DNA of 64,000 nucleotides from JANWVO01 sp964458495 (GCA_964458495.1 CAYWJB010000019.1:1-64000); one strand, 5' to 3'. Shown: positions 1 to 10,165, counted from the first letter of the stretch. Notes: generated by a model not told the origin, from the letters alone. Numbers and translations are program-made.

Positions 1-43
1 GCAAAACCCGTCAGCCCCGGAGGGTTGACAAGGTCGCTCCATA

Positions 44-3000
44 TCAGAAGTAGAAGCGCACGCCGAACTGCGCCTGGAAGGGATTGCCGGTCTGCGACGT
101 CGTGGGCTGGTTGTAATCGCCCGAGGCGTTGCGCAGCAGCATGAAGCGCGAATCCACGGGCGCGGGGGCGCCGGTGGTCGGGTTGATGCCAAGCCCGTAG
201 ATGTTGGCCTGGCCAGCGTAGACGACGTTGTCGAGGTTGAGCAGGTTGAAGAATTCGGCCGACAGTTGCACCCGGTAGCGCTCCCGGAAACTGAAGTTCT
301 TCAACAGGCGGATGTTGTTGTTGACGACGCCGCGGTTGCGGAACGCGTTGCGCAGGAACGGCACGCCCACGGCGCTGTAGGGGCGGTCGTTGTTGGTGGC
401 GTTGCCGTCTGTGTCGCTGCCTGCGATCGCGTTCAGCGGCAGGCCGCTGCGCGCATTCAGGGTGCCCGACACCTCGAAACCCCAGGGCAGGGTGTACAGG
501 GCGTACGACGCCAACACATGCCGTGCGTCGATGTCCGAGTAATTGTATTCGTTGCGCATGTCGTATGGGTTCATGGGCCCCATGCCCGTGGCGTTGCGCT
601 CGTTGTCATCGTCGGAGTAGTTGGTGGAAAGGGTGTAGAAGGCGCCGGCCGTGAACTTGCGGCCGCGGTATTGGGTTTGCAGCACCATCGCCCGGTAGAG
701 CGCCTTGGCGTTGCTCTCGCGCGTGTTGAACTGCCCCTGGAGAGGAAGGGGGCGGAGCGAGCGGTTGAAGACGGGGCGTCCGTCGGTGGCGCGCACCGTT
801 GGGACCGGAAGGTTCCAGTCCCGGTTGCGCTGCAGGTGGACAGCCTTCACGTGCTGGTATTGCGCACCGGCGATCCAGTTGCCAGTAATCTGGTGCTCGA
901 AACCGATGCCCCACTGATAGGAACGCGGGTTGCGGAAGCCCGGGGCGAGCATGGTAAGCGAGGCGCCGAGCAGCGGATCGGGCGCCGTGCCACCCGCCGC
1001 GAGTGCCGCCGCCTGCTGCACCTTCTCGACCGGAATGACCGGAAGCGCGCCCAGCTGCGAGGCGTTCAGATCGACGCCCACTTGCTGGAACAACTTGTAA
1101 ACGCTCTGGCCGCTGGTCGCCCCGAAGGGACCGATCTGGATGCTCACGTCGCCCGGCGGCGTGCGGAAGTTGTTGGTCGGACCCGAAAACAGCAGCAGCG
1201 GCGTGGCTGCGTAAAAGATGCCTCCATGGCCGCGGACAACCGTTCGCTTGCCCGAGAACGGGGTCCAGGCGAAGCCGCCGCGCGGCATGACCTGGTTGAG
1301 GTTGTTCTCGATCCGCGTCACATCCAGCCGCCCGAGCGGATAGTCGATATTGACGCGGTTGACCAGCGTCGAGTTGTTCGCTTCCACCTTCGGGTTCCAC
1401 TGGCCTTCCCACCGCACGCCGAGATCGAGCGTGAGATTGTCGGCCACGCGCCAGCTGTCCTGCGCGAAAACGGCCATCTGTTTCGCGTCGTAGTCGGCGA
1501 TCAGGTTGCCGATTTGCTTGCGATAGATCACGCCGGGGATGTCGAAACGGTTGGCCACGCTGCCGCCCGTGCCAAGCACATCGAGGATGCCTGAGATGTC
1601 GGCCGTGTTCTGGAAGGAGAACGCGCCGAACTGATTGAACCCGAACAACTGCGCCGTGCTGAGCAAGCTCAGGTCCATGCCGAACTTGAAGCTGTGGCGC
1701 CCGGCGAGCACTGTGGTCGAGTTGGTGATCTGCGTGCGGTAGTCGTCCTGCGTGGTGGGCAGGAAGCTGCGTGCGCCGTAAGTGCCGATGACGCCGGCGG
1801 CCACGGTGGGCAGCGCGGAGTTCGACAGGCGCGGGCGGATTTCATACGACTGGCTGAACTTCAGGTCGTTCACCACGCGCGAGGAGAACAGGTGCGTGTA
1901 CTGCACGGTGCCGAAGTGGGTGCGGTTGATCTCCTCGCCCTCGTTGGAAAGCGCGAGGTTGGTGAACGGGTTCAGCGCGCCGCCGACGGTGACCGAATTC
2001 GGCTCGTTGGAGCGCGAGTGGTTGTAGCGGAGCGAGAGACGGTGCCCGGCCGCGAACGCGTAATCCATCTTGCCGGTGAGCGCCGTGGCGCGGTTCTCAC
2101 GCTGGAAGTCCTGTTCCAGACCCTTGAAGAAGTTGTAGGCTTCCTGCGTGGCGGCATTCGGGGTGATGCCCTGCAAGGCGGTGAACACCACTTGTGCGGG
2201 CGTGTCGGCGCGCTGGTGTTCGACCGCTCCGAAATAGAACATTCGGTCGCGGATCACCGGGCCGCCGATGTGGCCGCCCATCTGCTGGAGCGACTCCGAA
2301 GGCTGGCGCTTGAAGATCGGGTTGTCGGCGCTGAAGTTGCGGTCGCGGTTCTGATAGAAGCCGCCGCCGTGGACATCGTTGCCGCCGCTCTTGGTAATGA
2401 CGTTGAGCACGCCGCCGGTGGAGCGTCCGTACTCGGCCGCATAGCCGGAGCTGACGGTCTGGAATTCCTGGATGGCGCTCTGGGGGATGGTGAAGTTGAA
2501 GTTGGAGCGCTCGCCCCCGCGGATGCCGCCGAAGAACGGCTGGTTGTAGTCGGCGCCGTCCACCATGATGTTGCCGTTGATGCCACGCTGCCCGGCGAAG
2601 GAGAGCTGCCCGCGGGTCGGCTCCACCTGCACGGTCGGTGTCAGTGTGGCGAAGTCCTGGAAGCGCCGGCCGTTGATCGGCATGTTCTCGATGGCGCGCA
2701 CCGGCACCACCACGCTCGGCGCCGGAAGCGCCACGTTGATCATCGTTTCGGCGACCTCGATGGATTGCGTCGTCGCCTGCAATTGCAGCGTCACATTCAG
2801 GTTCACCGCCGCGCCGACGGTCAGCGCGATGCCGGTCAGCGTGGCCGGCGCAAATCCGGCGCTCTCCGCTACCAGTTCGTACTGTCCCGGGTCCAGTTGC
2901 ACGGCGCGGAACTGGCCCACATCGTTCGTGCGCAGTTCACGCTGCAGCCCTGTGCCCGCGTTGCGGATTTTGACGGAAGCATTCGGCACGACCGCCCCAT

Positions 3001-3109
3001 TGGGGTCCAGCACCGTGCCGGACAACTGAGCCTTGTTCGCATCTGCCTGGCCCCACGCCGCGAGGGCGCAGAGCAACAGAAACACTCCCAACCGGAGATA
3101 TCGATTCAT
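44..3109 (-). CDS. TonB-dependent receptor, Oar-like, with carboxypeptidase-regulatory domain
   Basis: Outer-membrane receptor of 1021 residues. A signal peptide covers about residues 1-24. A carboxypeptidase-regulatory-like beta domain follows at about 28-110 (LSGTVLDPNGAVVPNASV). A TonB plug lies at about 125-240 (INGRRFQDFATLTP, IMVDGADYNQ, YAAEYGRSTGGVLNVITKSG), and the rest is a long beta-barrel ending in an aromatic residue (QFGVRFYF), as expected for insertion by the BAM complex. This architecture is expanded in Solibacter-type Acidobacteriota, where such proteins are thought to import oligosaccharides or peptides. The ATG at 3109 is chosen because the signal peptide begins there. The ligand cannot be read from sequence; the neighbouring xylanase and hydrolase suggest polysaccharide breakdown products, which is an inference. 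Confidence 0.93.
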   Translation of the reverse strand: MNRYLRLGVFLLLCALAAWGQADANKAQLSGTVLDPNGAVVPNASVKIRNAGTGLQRELRTNDVGQFRAVQLDPGQYELVAESAGFAPATLTGIALTVGAAVNLNVTLQLQATTQSIEVAETMINVALPAPSVVVPVRAIENMPINGRRFQDFATLTPTVQVEPTRGQLSFAGQRGINGNIMVDGADYNQPFFGGIRGGERSNFNFTIPQSAIQEFQTVSSGYAAEYGRSTGGVLNVITKSGGNDVHGGGFYQNRDRNFSADNPIFKRQPSESLQQMGGHIGGPVIRDRMFYFGAVEHQRADTPAQVVFTALQGITPNAATQEAYNFFKGLEQDFQRENRATALTGKMDYAFAAGHRLSLRYNHSRSNEPNSVTVGGALNPFTNLALSNEGEEINRTHFGTVQYTHLFSSRVVNDLKFSQSYEIRPRLSNSALPTVAAGVIGTYGARSFLPTTQDDYRTQITNSTTVLAGRHSFKFGMDLSLLSTAQLFGFNQFGAFSFQNTADISGILDVLGTGGSVANRFDIPGVIYRKQIGNLIADYDAKQMAVFAQDSWRVADNLTLDLGVRWEGQWNPKVEANNSTLVNRVNIDYPLGRLDVTRIENNLNQVMPRGGFAWTPFSGKRTVVRGHGGIFYAATPLLLFSGPTNNFRTPPGDVSIQIGPFGATSGQSVYKLFQQVGVDLNASQLGALPVIPVEKVQQAAALAAGGTAPDPLLGASLTMLAPGFRNPRSYQWGIGFEHQITGNWIAGAQYQHVKAVHLQRNRDWNLPVPTVRATDGRPVFNRSLRPLPLQGQFNTRESNAKALYRAMVLQTQYRGRKFTAGAFYTLSTNYSDDDNERNATGMGPMNPYDMRNEYNYSDIDARHVLASYALYTLPWGFEVSGTLNARSGLPLNAIAGSDTDGNATNNDRPYSAVGVPFLRNAFRNRGVVNNNIRLLKNFSFRERYRVQLSAEFFNLLNLDNVVYAGQANIYGLGINPTTGAPAPVDSRFMLLRNASGDYNQPTTSQTGNPFQAQFGVRFYF

Positions 3110-3294
3110 ACGGTAGCGTGTCCTCGTTCGCTGTGTAAGTGAGACTGGGTTGGACGGCCGATGGCCGCCATCAGCCTTAGATTAGCGCACGGACATGAAG
3201 ATTTCGTTACTTCTGCGTTTCACATTCCGATGCTGGCCGGGTCTTTCAGCGCATCGCGAACAAAAGGCAAAAGCCGCCAGCCGGGGGCCCGCCC

Positions 3295-4506
3295 TTATTC
3301 AAGCGCTTGATAAACAAGTGTCTCGAAGAGATTCAGCGCCGGCTGATCAAAGGGCATCCACTGAAGGAACAGCAGCAGCGCCAGCTTCTCCTGGCGATCC
3401 ACGCGGAAGTAGGTGGAGGCGGCGCCGTCCCACCCGAACAGGCCCTGGGAGCCGGGCCGTCCCGAGCGCGCCGGTTCAATGCGCACCGCTCCGCCCAGCC
3501 CGAACCCGTTGGCATCGTCGCCGCCAATCGTGGGCCTCGCAAGCCCTGTCAGGTGGTTCATCATCATCAGATCTACGGTCTTCCGGCCCAGCAACCGGAC
3601 GCCGTCCAGCTGTCCGCCGTGGACGAGCATCTGGGCGAAGCGGGCGTAGTCGCCGATGGTGGAATACAGCCCCATGCCGCCGTATGGGACGCCGCCGGTT
3701 TGCAGTCCCGGCTGCGCGACGAGATTGCCTTCGCGCCGCGAGTAGATCTTCGCCAGCCGCGGGCGCTTGGATTCGGGCAGCCGGAAGTGCGTGTCGGCCA
3801 TCTTCAGCGGGCCGGTGATCCGCTTCTCGACAAACTGGTCGAAGGGTTCGCCCGAGACCACTTCCACCAGGTAGCCGAGCACGTCGATCGAGACCGAGTA
3901 TTCGTAACGCTCGCCCGGATCGAAGGCAAGCGGCAGCTTGGACAACCGCTCAATGAACTCCTTGAGGCTCTTCGCGCCGAGCGGATCCGCCTTGCGGTAC
4001 ATCGCCGACACGTTGTCGTTCGTCCAGCCGTAGATGAACCCGCTGGTGTGCGTCAGCAAGTGCTTCACCGTCATCGGGCGCGCCGGATCGGCAAGCTCCG
4101 GCCGGTCCACCGTGCCGCCCTTGTACACCTTGAGGCCCTTGAACTCCGGAATGTACTTGTCCACGCGGTCCTCGAGCGCGAGCTTGCCTTCCTCGACCAG
4201 CATCATCACGGCAACCGACGTGATGGGCTTGGTCATGGAGTAGATGTGGACGATGGTGTCCTTCTCCATGGGCAGGCGGTTCTCGAGGTCGCGGAACCCG
4301 TAGGTGCGCCAGTCGACGATGCGGCCGTTGCGCACAATCAGGGTGATTGCGCCGGGGCGTTCGCCGGATGAGGTCAGACGCTCGAAACGGCGGTGGAGGC
4401 GTTCGAGCCGCGCCGGCGAGAAGCCCTCTTTCTCTGGCGCGGACAGTGGCAGCGGCTGGGCGAAGGCAGGAGCGAGAAGCAGCGCGGCGAACAGCAGAAT
4501 GCGCAT
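3295..4506 (-). CDS. Exported serine hydrolase, class C beta-lactamase-like fold
   Basis: Serine hydrolase of the beta-lactamase/EstB-type family, 403 residues. It has a signal peptide (MRILLFAALLLAPAFA), so it acts in the periplasm or outside the cell. The nucleophile motif S-x-x-K is visible as SMTK at residues 90-93. The second motif is YSV near residue 203, where many relatives have YxN; a YSVSIDVLG context is common in this esterase-like branch. The Lys/His-x-Gly position appears to be GWDGAAS near residue 350. It lies 8 bp downstream of the GH10 xylanase on the same strand, so the two are probably co-transcribed. It could be an esterase removing acyl groups from hemicellulose or a peptidase; the substrate is not known. 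Confidence 0.85.
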   Translation of the reverse strand: MRILLFAALLLAPAFAQPLPLSAPEKEGFSPARLERLHRRFERLTSSGERPGAITLIVRNGRIVDWRTYGFRDLENRLPMEKDTIVHIYSMTKPITSVAVMMLVEEGKLALEDRVDKYIPEFKGLKVYKGGTVDRPELADPARPMTVKHLLTHTSGFIYGWTNDNVSAMYRKADPLGAKSLKEFIERLSKLPLAFDPGERYEYSVSIDVLGYLVEVVSGEPFDQFVEKRITGPLKMADTHFRLPESKRPRLAKIYSRREGNLVAQPGLQTGGVPYGGMGLYSTIGDYARFAQMLVHGGQLDGVRLLGRKTVDLMMMNHLTGLARPTIGGDDANGFGLGGAVRIEPARSGRPGSQGLFGWDGAASTYFRVDRQEKLALLLFLQWMPFDQPALNLFETLVYQALE

Positions 4507-4514
4507 GCAAGAGA

Positions 4515-6362
4515 TTATCTCGAACGCGGGCCCCTGACAGGGGGAGCCCCTCGCCGCCCCGGTTCCGGCGGCGGCTGCCCGCCGCCCGGTCCGGCCACTG
4601 GAACGCGCAGCACCTGCCCGTCAGCGGCCAGTTCCGCCGTCAACTCGACCGGATTCCCGCCCGCCTTCACTGTGATCTCGTACTCGCCTTTGAAGCCCCG
4701 GAAGGAGAACGCGCCGCTGCTGCCTGTGACGCCGCGCGCATCCGTCTGCCACTTTTCGTAAATCAGCTCCCTCCATACTCTGTAGTTCGGCTTCTCTGCC
4801 CAGTTCCGGCGGATCATCGCGCCCGGAGGCTTCCAGTGGCTGCCCTCCCAGAAGCCCCACATCAGGAAGTCGGTCACCGCCGGGTGGCTGAAGGCAAGCG
4901 TCATCAGATCGTGCGTGAATTGCGCCTGCAACTCCTCGTCGTCGGTGGCGAAATCGAATTCGGTGATGACGATGGGCAGGCCCAGGCGGGCGAAGCGGTC
5001 GAGAATTTCCAGCATGCGCTCGGGCGGCGTGGCCGAATCGAAGTGGCCCTGGAGGCCGATGCCCTGAACGGGCGCGCCGCGCGACAGCAAGGTTTCAATC
5101 ATCCGGGCATAGGCGTTCTGCTTGCGCAAGTTGGCGCCGTTGGAGCTGAGGATGGCGTACTCGTTGATAAACAGACGCGCGTCCGGATCGGACTCCCGGG
5201 CGGCGGCGAACCACTCCACCATCGCCTCGTCGCCCAGAATGTCCAGCACGTCGCGGTTGGCCACGGGTTCGTTGACCACATCCCAATCCACCACTTGCCC
5301 GCGCACGGCCGCGGCCACGTCCCGGATCCGCGCAAGGATCCGCTGCCGCAAGGCCTCCGGGTTCCCCGCCAGGTTGCGCACGTCACTGGGCATCCACTGC
5401 CATCCCGGCCACACCAGGTTGTGGCCCCGGATGCGCCGCACACCGTTCTCCCTCAGCCAGTTCAGCGCGTCGAGCGCCCGGTTGCGGTTTTCTTCCCAGG
5501 GGCCCCACTTCAAATCGTTCTCGAGCACCGCCATGTTGAAGTTCGCGGGAATGAACTCGCGGTAACGGATGCTGTCCTCGCTTGTCCCCAGCAAGCGTTC
5601 CGCCGCCACGGCAGTGCCCCAGCCGAAGGCATGACGCTTCAGGCGGGCGCGGATCTCCGCGCCCCGCACGGGCGCGCCCTCCGGCGTCACCACGACAACC
5701 CTCATTTCGGCCTTGCGGATCTGCTCGATCCTCTCTTCTGCGGCCTTGCGCCAGGCGGCGTCCGCGGCGGCGCCTTCATAGAACCGGTCCAGCCCCAGCG
5801 CCTCCGCCGTGGCCTCCGGCCCGTAGTTGAGCAACTGGATGCCGCCCACCTCGGCTGCCTGCACCTGCTGGCCCATCCAGAAGTCGATCCAGTAGCCGCC
5901 GGCTGTGTAGGATTCGCGCATCGGAAACAGCACGCGGAAGCGGCGCCACTCGGAGCCCACCGGATAGGGCTCGCTGATGGACTTCGTCCACGGCGAACCG
6001 TCCCGCTCGACATTGAGACGCAGGATGCAGTCGCCTCCCGCGTGCTCGAGGCACCGCATCCAGAACTCCGCCAGGATCTTGTCGCCTTGCGCAACCGCCA
6101 CAGCCCCGCGCGCCCGGATGCGCAGGTCCCACTCGTTGCCTCCGGTCTCCGGCAGCGACAGCGTGCGCAGCCTCCAGGCGGTCTGGAAGGGCATCCCATC
6201 CACGGGCACAATCTCCGCCGCTCCGCTGGCTGGCCCTTGCGATGGACCGAAATATTGGAAAGCCGGGGCGGCCCCGCCCGGAAGCAGACTGACCGGGGAG
6301 TGCAAAGTCTGGGCGAAGCCGGGGAGAAGCAGCAAGACAGCGAGCACGAGGACGCCTGGCAT
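4515..6362 (-). CDS. Endo-1,4-beta-xylanase, GH10 family
   Basis: Secreted glycoside hydrolase of 615 residues with a signal peptide (MPGVLVLAVLLLLPGFAQ). Residues about 20-185 form a carbohydrate-binding-like beta domain. The GH10 barrel follows from about 215 to 540. The acid/base glutamate is seen in WDVVNEP and the nucleophile in VITEFDF, both typical of GH10; RGHNLVWPGWQWMP is the conserved substrate-cleft strand. A short C-terminal domain (about 545-595) looks like an Ig/regulatory fold, followed by a Pro/Gly/Arg-rich tail. GH10 enzymes cut internal beta-1,4 bonds of xylan. It is the first gene of a likely operon with the downstream serine hydrolase. The ATG at 6362 directly precedes the signal peptide. 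Confidence 0.92.
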   Translation of the reverse strand: MPGVLVLAVLLLLPGFAQTLHSPVSLLPGGAAPAFQYFGPSQGPASGAAEIVPVDGMPFQTAWRLRTLSLPETGGNEWDLRIRARGAVAVAQGDKILAEFWMRCLEHAGGDCILRLNVERDGSPWTKSISEPYPVGSEWRRFRVLFPMRESYTAGGYWIDFWMGQQVQAAEVGGIQLLNYGPEATAEALGLDRFYEGAAADAAWRKAAEERIEQIRKAEMRVVVVTPEGAPVRGAEIRARLKRHAFGWGTAVAAERLLGTSEDSIRYREFIPANFNMAVLENDLKWGPWEENRNRALDALNWLRENGVRRIRGHNLVWPGWQWMPSDVRNLAGNPEALRQRILARIRDVAAAVRGQVVDWDVVNEPVANRDVLDILGDEAMVEWFAAARESDPDARLFINEYAILSSNGANLRKQNAYARMIETLLSRGAPVQGIGLQGHFDSATPPERMLEILDRFARLGLPIVITEFDFATDDEELQAQFTHDLMTLAFSHPAVTDFLMWGFWEGSHWKPPGAMIRRNWAEKPNYRVWRELIYEKWQTDARGVTGSSGAFSFRGFKGEYEITVKAGGNPVELTAELAADGQVLRVPVAGPGGGQPPPEPGRRGAPPVRGPRSR

Positions 6363-6453
6363 TACTGGACCTCATTTTCATCCTCGCCGATCCGGAATCC
6401 CCTGCCAAGGGGCGGGCGGCGCGGCCCGTTTCTGGGATAATCGGAGACGCGAA

Positions 6454-7281
6454 ATGCGCCTGCTTCTGGCGAGACTGGGACGCGCGCTGGCCGGGGCCTA
6501 CCGGCACGGAGCGCTGGGCTACGCAAAAGGGGCCGCCTATTCCGCGCTGCTGGCTTTCTTCCCCGTTCTGACCACGACCACCGCAGTGCTGGTGCATATG
6601 AACGCGGAAGCGGTCAGCCGCCGCATCACGGCCATGCTGTTCCGGGTGGCGCCGTCCGGTGTGGAAGAGCTGATCCGTTACTACGTGGCGCAGCGCGGCG
6701 CGCGGCCTCTGGCGCTGCCCGTCGCCGCCTCCGTTCTGGCGCTCTGGGCGGCCTCCGGCGTGATGGTGAGCCTGATGGAGGCCTTCAACGCCGCCTATGG
6801 AAAGGCGAACAGGGGCGTGGTGGTGACCCGCCTGGTCGCGTTGTGGCTGGTGCTGGTTTCACTGTTGCCGGTGGTGGGAGCGACGGCGCTGATGGTCTTC
6901 GGGGACCGCGCCGTGAACTGGTCGCTGCACTGGCTCGGAGTGCTCGAGGCGGCGCAGTCTCTCGAAGGCGGCGTGCGCCTGCTGGGCAGCCTGGTCCGCT
7001 ATGCGCTGGCCTGCGGGGCCATGGTGCTGGTCGCCGGCCTGCTGTACTGGTTCGGCCCGGCGGCGGGCCGCAAGAGGCGCATCTGGCCCGGCGCCCTGCT
7101 GGCGACGGCCCTCTGGTTTCTGCTCACCGCGGCCTTCGCCTGGTATGTCCGCAATATCGCGGATTACAATGTTCTCTATGGGAGCATCGGGGCGGTGATC
7201 GCCCTCTGCGTCTGGATGTATCTGCTGGCGCTGACCGCCATCATCGGGTGTGAATTCAACGTGAATTCCGGAAAATCATGA
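6454..7281 (+). CDS. YihY/UPF0761 family inner-membrane protein
   Basis: Integral membrane protein of 275 residues with about six hydrophobic segments. The family signature near the N-terminus is GAAYSALLAFFPVLTTTTAV, and GSIGAVIALCVWMYLLALTAIIGCEFN is the conserved last-helix region (residues about 240-268). The ATG at 6454 is chosen over the much longer open frame upstream, because that extension overlaps the divergent xylanase gene and resembles no protein. The family was once annotated as tRNA-processing ribonuclease BN, but its actual role is not established. The gene ends in an ATGA overlap with uvrB, so the two are translationally coupled. Confidence 0.9.
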   Translation: MRLLLARLGRALAGAYRHGALGYAKGAAYSALLAFFPVLTTTTAVLVHMNAEAVSRRITAMLFRVAPSGVEELIRYYVAQRGARPLALPVAASVLALWAASGVMVSLMEAFNAAYGKANRGVVVTRLVALWLVLVSLLPVVGATALMVFGDRAVNWSLHWLGVLEAAQSLEGGVRLLGSLVRYALACGAMVLVAGLLYWFGPAAGRKRRIWPGALLATALWFLLTAAFAWYVRNIADYNVLYGSIGAVIALCVWMYLLALTAIIGCEFNVNSGKS

Positions 7282-9311
7282 GCCGCTACCGCCTGGGAAT
7301 CGATTATCAGCCGCGGGGCGACCAAGGCGAGGCGATCCGGCAGCTGGTACGCGGAGTGGAAAACGGCGAGCAGCACCAGGTGCTTCTCGGCGTCACCGGC
7401 AGCGGCAAGACCTTCACAATCGCAAAGGTGATCGAGGAGACCGGCAGGCCCGCCCTGGTCATGGCCCACAACAAGATCCTCGCCGCCCAGCTTTACCAGG
7501 AATTCAAGACGTTTTTCCCGCATAATGCGGTGGAATATTTCGTCAGCTATTACGATTATTACCAGCCGGAAGCCTACATCCCTTCCACCGACACCTACAT
7601 CGAAAAGGAAGCCACCATCAACGACGAGCTCGACAAGCTCCGGATGTCGGCCACGCGGAGCCTGTTCGAGCGGCGGGACTGCATCATCGTGGCCAGCGTG
7701 AGCTGTATCTACGGGCTCGGCTCGCCCGAGGCCTACTACGGAATGCTGCTGATGCTCGAAAAGGGCCAGCGCATTCCCCGCGAACAGATCCTCTCCAAGC
7801 TGGTCGAAATCCTCTACGAGCGCAATGACCACGACTTCCGGCGCGGAACCTTCCGCGTGCGCGGGGACGTGATCGAAATCTGGCCCACCTACGAGGACGA
7901 CGCCTTCCGCATCGAACTCTGGGGCGACGAGGTGGAAAGCCTGAGCCGCATCGACCCGCTGGTCGGGCAGGTGAGGGAGCGCCTGCTGCGGCTGCCCGTC
8001 TATCCGAAAACGCACTACGTGATGAGCGCGGAGACGAGGGAGCAGGCTCTGGCCAGCATCGAGCAGGAGCTGGCCTGGTGGAAGAAGGAACTGGAGAAGC
8101 AAGGCAAGCTCGTCGAGGCGCAGCGCGTGTGGCAGCGTACCATGTTCGACCTGGAGATGATCCGGCAGGTGGGCTTCTGCCACGGCATCGAGAACTACTC
8201 CCGCCACTTCAGCGGGCGCCTGCCCGGCGAGCCGCCGCCGACGCTGCTCGACTACCTGCCGCCGGACGCGCTGATGATCATCGACGAGAGCCACCAGACC
8301 GTGCCGCAGATCGGGGGCATGTACCACGGCGACCGCTCGCGCAAGGAGAACCTGGTCAAGTACGGCTTCCGGCTCCCGAGCGCGCTCGACAACCGCCCCC
8401 TCACGTTCGAGGAGTTCGAACACCGCGTGCACCAGACGATCTACGTCTCAGCGACGCCCGGACCGTACGAGCTCACCAGATCCGGCGGCATCGTGGTGGA
8501 GCAGATTATCCGCCCAACAGGCCTCGTGGACCCCGAAGTGGAGGTGCGCCCGGTTCGCGGGCAGGTGGACGATCTGCTGGGCGAAATCCGCTCCCGCGTG
8601 GAGCGCGGGCAGCGCGTGCTGGTCACCACGCTCACCAAGCGCATGGCCGAGGATTTGCGCGAGTATTACGCGGAGCTGGGCGTGCGCTGCGCGTACATGC
8701 ACAGCGAAGTGTCGACGCTGGACCGCGTGAAGATCCTGCGCGACCTGCGCCGCGGCGACATCGACGTGCTGATCGGAGTCAACCTGCTGCGCGAGGGGCT
8801 GGATCTGCCGGAGGTCTCCCTGGTGGCCATTCTCGACGCCGACAAGGAGGGCTTCCTCCGCTCCACCGGCTCCCTGATCCAGACCATCGGGCGGGCGGCG
8901 CGCAACGTGGAGGGCAAGGCCATCCTCTACGCCGACGTGATGACGGACAGCATGAGGCGCGCCATCGAGGAGACCGAGCGGCGCCGGCGCATCCAGAAGC
9001 AGTGCAACGAGGAACACGGCATCACGCCGGAGACCATCGTCAAGCCCGTCGACATGACGCTGGCGAGGATCGCCGAAGCCGACTACGTGACACCTCCGCT
9101 TGAGGAGGCGCCCGAAGAGCCCGCATCGCTCAGCCCCGAGCAGCGCCAGAAGCTGATCGCGGAGCTGGAGACGAAGATGCGCGAAGCGGCGCGGGCGTTT
9201 GAATTCGAGAAGGCGGCGCAGTATCGTGACCGTATCAAGGCGTTGCGCACGCCGAGTCCTTATGAGCCCGTGGAAGCCGTTGGGGTTGATCGCCTCGGGG
9301 AGGATGACTGA
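7278..9311 (+). CDS. uvrB: Excinuclease ABC subunit B
   Basis: DNA damage-recognition helicase of nucleotide excision repair, 677 residues, the usual length. Visible motifs are Walker A (GVTGSGKT, about residue 40), the beta-hairpin region that clamps DNA (YYDYYQPEAYIPSTDTYIEK), helicase motif II-like IDESH, VSATPGPYE, the motif V/VI region (GVNLLREGLDLPEVSLVAIL, QTIGRAARN) and a C-terminal UVR domain (EFEKAAQYRDRIKALR) that binds UvrC. It starts in a 4-bp ATGA overlap with the yihY-like gene and its stop overlaps the next gene by 8 bp. No SOS box is recognised upstream, and the gene probably depends on the upstream promoter. Confidence 0.98.
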   Translation: MSRYRLGIDYQPRGDQGEAIRQLVRGVENGEQHQVLLGVTGSGKTFTIAKVIEETGRPALVMAHNKILAAQLYQEFKTFFPHNAVEYFVSYYDYYQPEAYIPSTDTYIEKEATINDELDKLRMSATRSLFERRDCIIVASVSCIYGLGSPEAYYGMLLMLEKGQRIPREQILSKLVEILYERNDHDFRRGTFRVRGDVIEIWPTYEDDAFRIELWGDEVESLSRIDPLVGQVRERLLRLPVYPKTHYVMSAETREQALASIEQELAWWKKELEKQGKLVEAQRVWQRTMFDLEMIRQVGFCHGIENYSRHFSGRLPGEPPPTLLDYLPPDALMIIDESHQTVPQIGGMYHGDRSRKENLVKYGFRLPSALDNRPLTFEEFEHRVHQTIYVSATPGPYELTRSGGIVVEQIIRPTGLVDPEVEVRPVRGQVDDLLGEIRSRVERGQRVLVTTLTKRMAEDLREYYAELGVRCAYMHSEVSTLDRVKILRDLRRGDIDVLIGVNLLREGLDLPEVSLVAILDADKEGFLRSTGSLIQTIGRAARNVEGKAILYADVMTDSMRRAIEETERRRRIQKQCNEEHGITPETIVKPVDMTLARIAEADYVTPPLEEAPEEPASLSPEQRQKLIAELETKMREAARAFEFEKAAQYRDRIKALRTPSPYEPVEAVGVDRLGEDD

Positions 9312-10104
9312 TTCGCTCCTGCTGCGCCGGCCTGCGCTGACGCGGCATCTGGGCCCGGTGGTGGCCGCCGACCGCCGCCTGGCCTCGCGTTATTCGAACT
9401 CGCTGCGGGCCGGCGCTCCGGGCGGGCTGGAGGAGCTGCGCACGTGCGGCTTGATCCTCCTGCAGCCGGGCGGCGAGGCGCTGGAGCGCGTGCTCGGGAT
9501 GCTGCGCCCCGGTGCGCCGTGGAAGGGATCGCACTTTGTCCTTCTGGGCGCCGACGAGGAGGCTTCGGCGCTGGACGAGCTGCGGCAGGGCGGTTCGCTG
9601 GCCTGCTCGGTGACGGCCGTCCCTTCGCGCGCCCGCGACGTTGTGATCCTGGAAGGCGACCGGCGCGCCGTGCGGCGGACGCGGCAGTGGCTGGCCGAGG
9701 GCCACATCCGGTGTCTCGAACTCGCCCCGGGCGGCAAGCCTCTGGCCCTGCTGGGCATCCAGACGGCCGCCGGGCTGCTTACGCCGCTCCTCGATTCCGC
9801 CCTCATGACGCTCCGCGCTGCGGGCGTGGGATCCCGGGATGCGCGCCGGCTGCTGCACGAGGCCGCCGATGCCGCCGTGCGCGCCTTCCTGGCGCGGGGC
9901 CGCCAGGGCTGGGAGAATCCCTGTGCGCCGCACCGTGTCGCGCTCACCTCCGGGCGTCTGGAGACCGCCCGCAGGACCGTGCCAGCGCTGGCCGCATTTC
10001 AGGCCGAAATCTACCAGGCTGTCCAGCGCTGCTACGGCCCGGATGCAAAGCGCCCGGAACGCAAAGATTCCAGTCTCCCGGCGCGGGCCGGAAGCATCAC
10101 CTGA
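9304..10104 (+). CDS. Rossmann-like/DUF2520-type protein
   Basis: Protein of 266 residues starting at the ATG that overlaps the uvrB stop by 8 bp. The N-terminal half reads as an alternating beta-alpha fold (LRTCGLILLQPGG, SHFVLLGADEEASALDEL, VVILEGDRRAVRRTRQWL). The C-terminal half is helical (GIQTAAGLLTPLLDSALMTLRAAGV, ARRLLHEAADAAVRAFLARG). This arrangement resembles the Rossmann plus DUF2520 pairing related to 6-phosphogluconate-dehydrogenase-like oxidoreductases. A classic GxGxxG dinucleotide motif is not visible, so cofactor binding is uncertain. Function is unknown. The longer upstream frame is rejected because it would lie inside uvrB. Confidence 0.6.
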   Translation: MTDSLLLRRPALTRHLGPVVAADRRLASRYSNSLRAGAPGGLEELRTCGLILLQPGGEALERVLGMLRPGAPWKGSHFVLLGADEEASALDELRQGGSLACSVTAVPSRARDVVILEGDRRAVRRTRQWLAEGHIRCLELAPGGKPLALLGIQTAAGLLTPLLDSALMTLRAAGVGSRDARRLLHEAADAAVRAFLARGRQGWENPCAPHRVALTSGRLETARRTVPALAAFQAEIYQAVQRCYGPDAKRPERKDSSLPARAGSIT

Positions 10105-10165
10105 GTGTAGGCGTTTTCCGCCCGGTCAGGTTAGAATCGGGATTGTAGTTCCCCCTACTGGTCTC

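Noticed and set aside
266..1594. 442-codon plus-strand frame over the TonB receptor gene
   Set aside because: It is the antisense shadow of the receptor, with Val/Arg/His-rich composition and no family signature.
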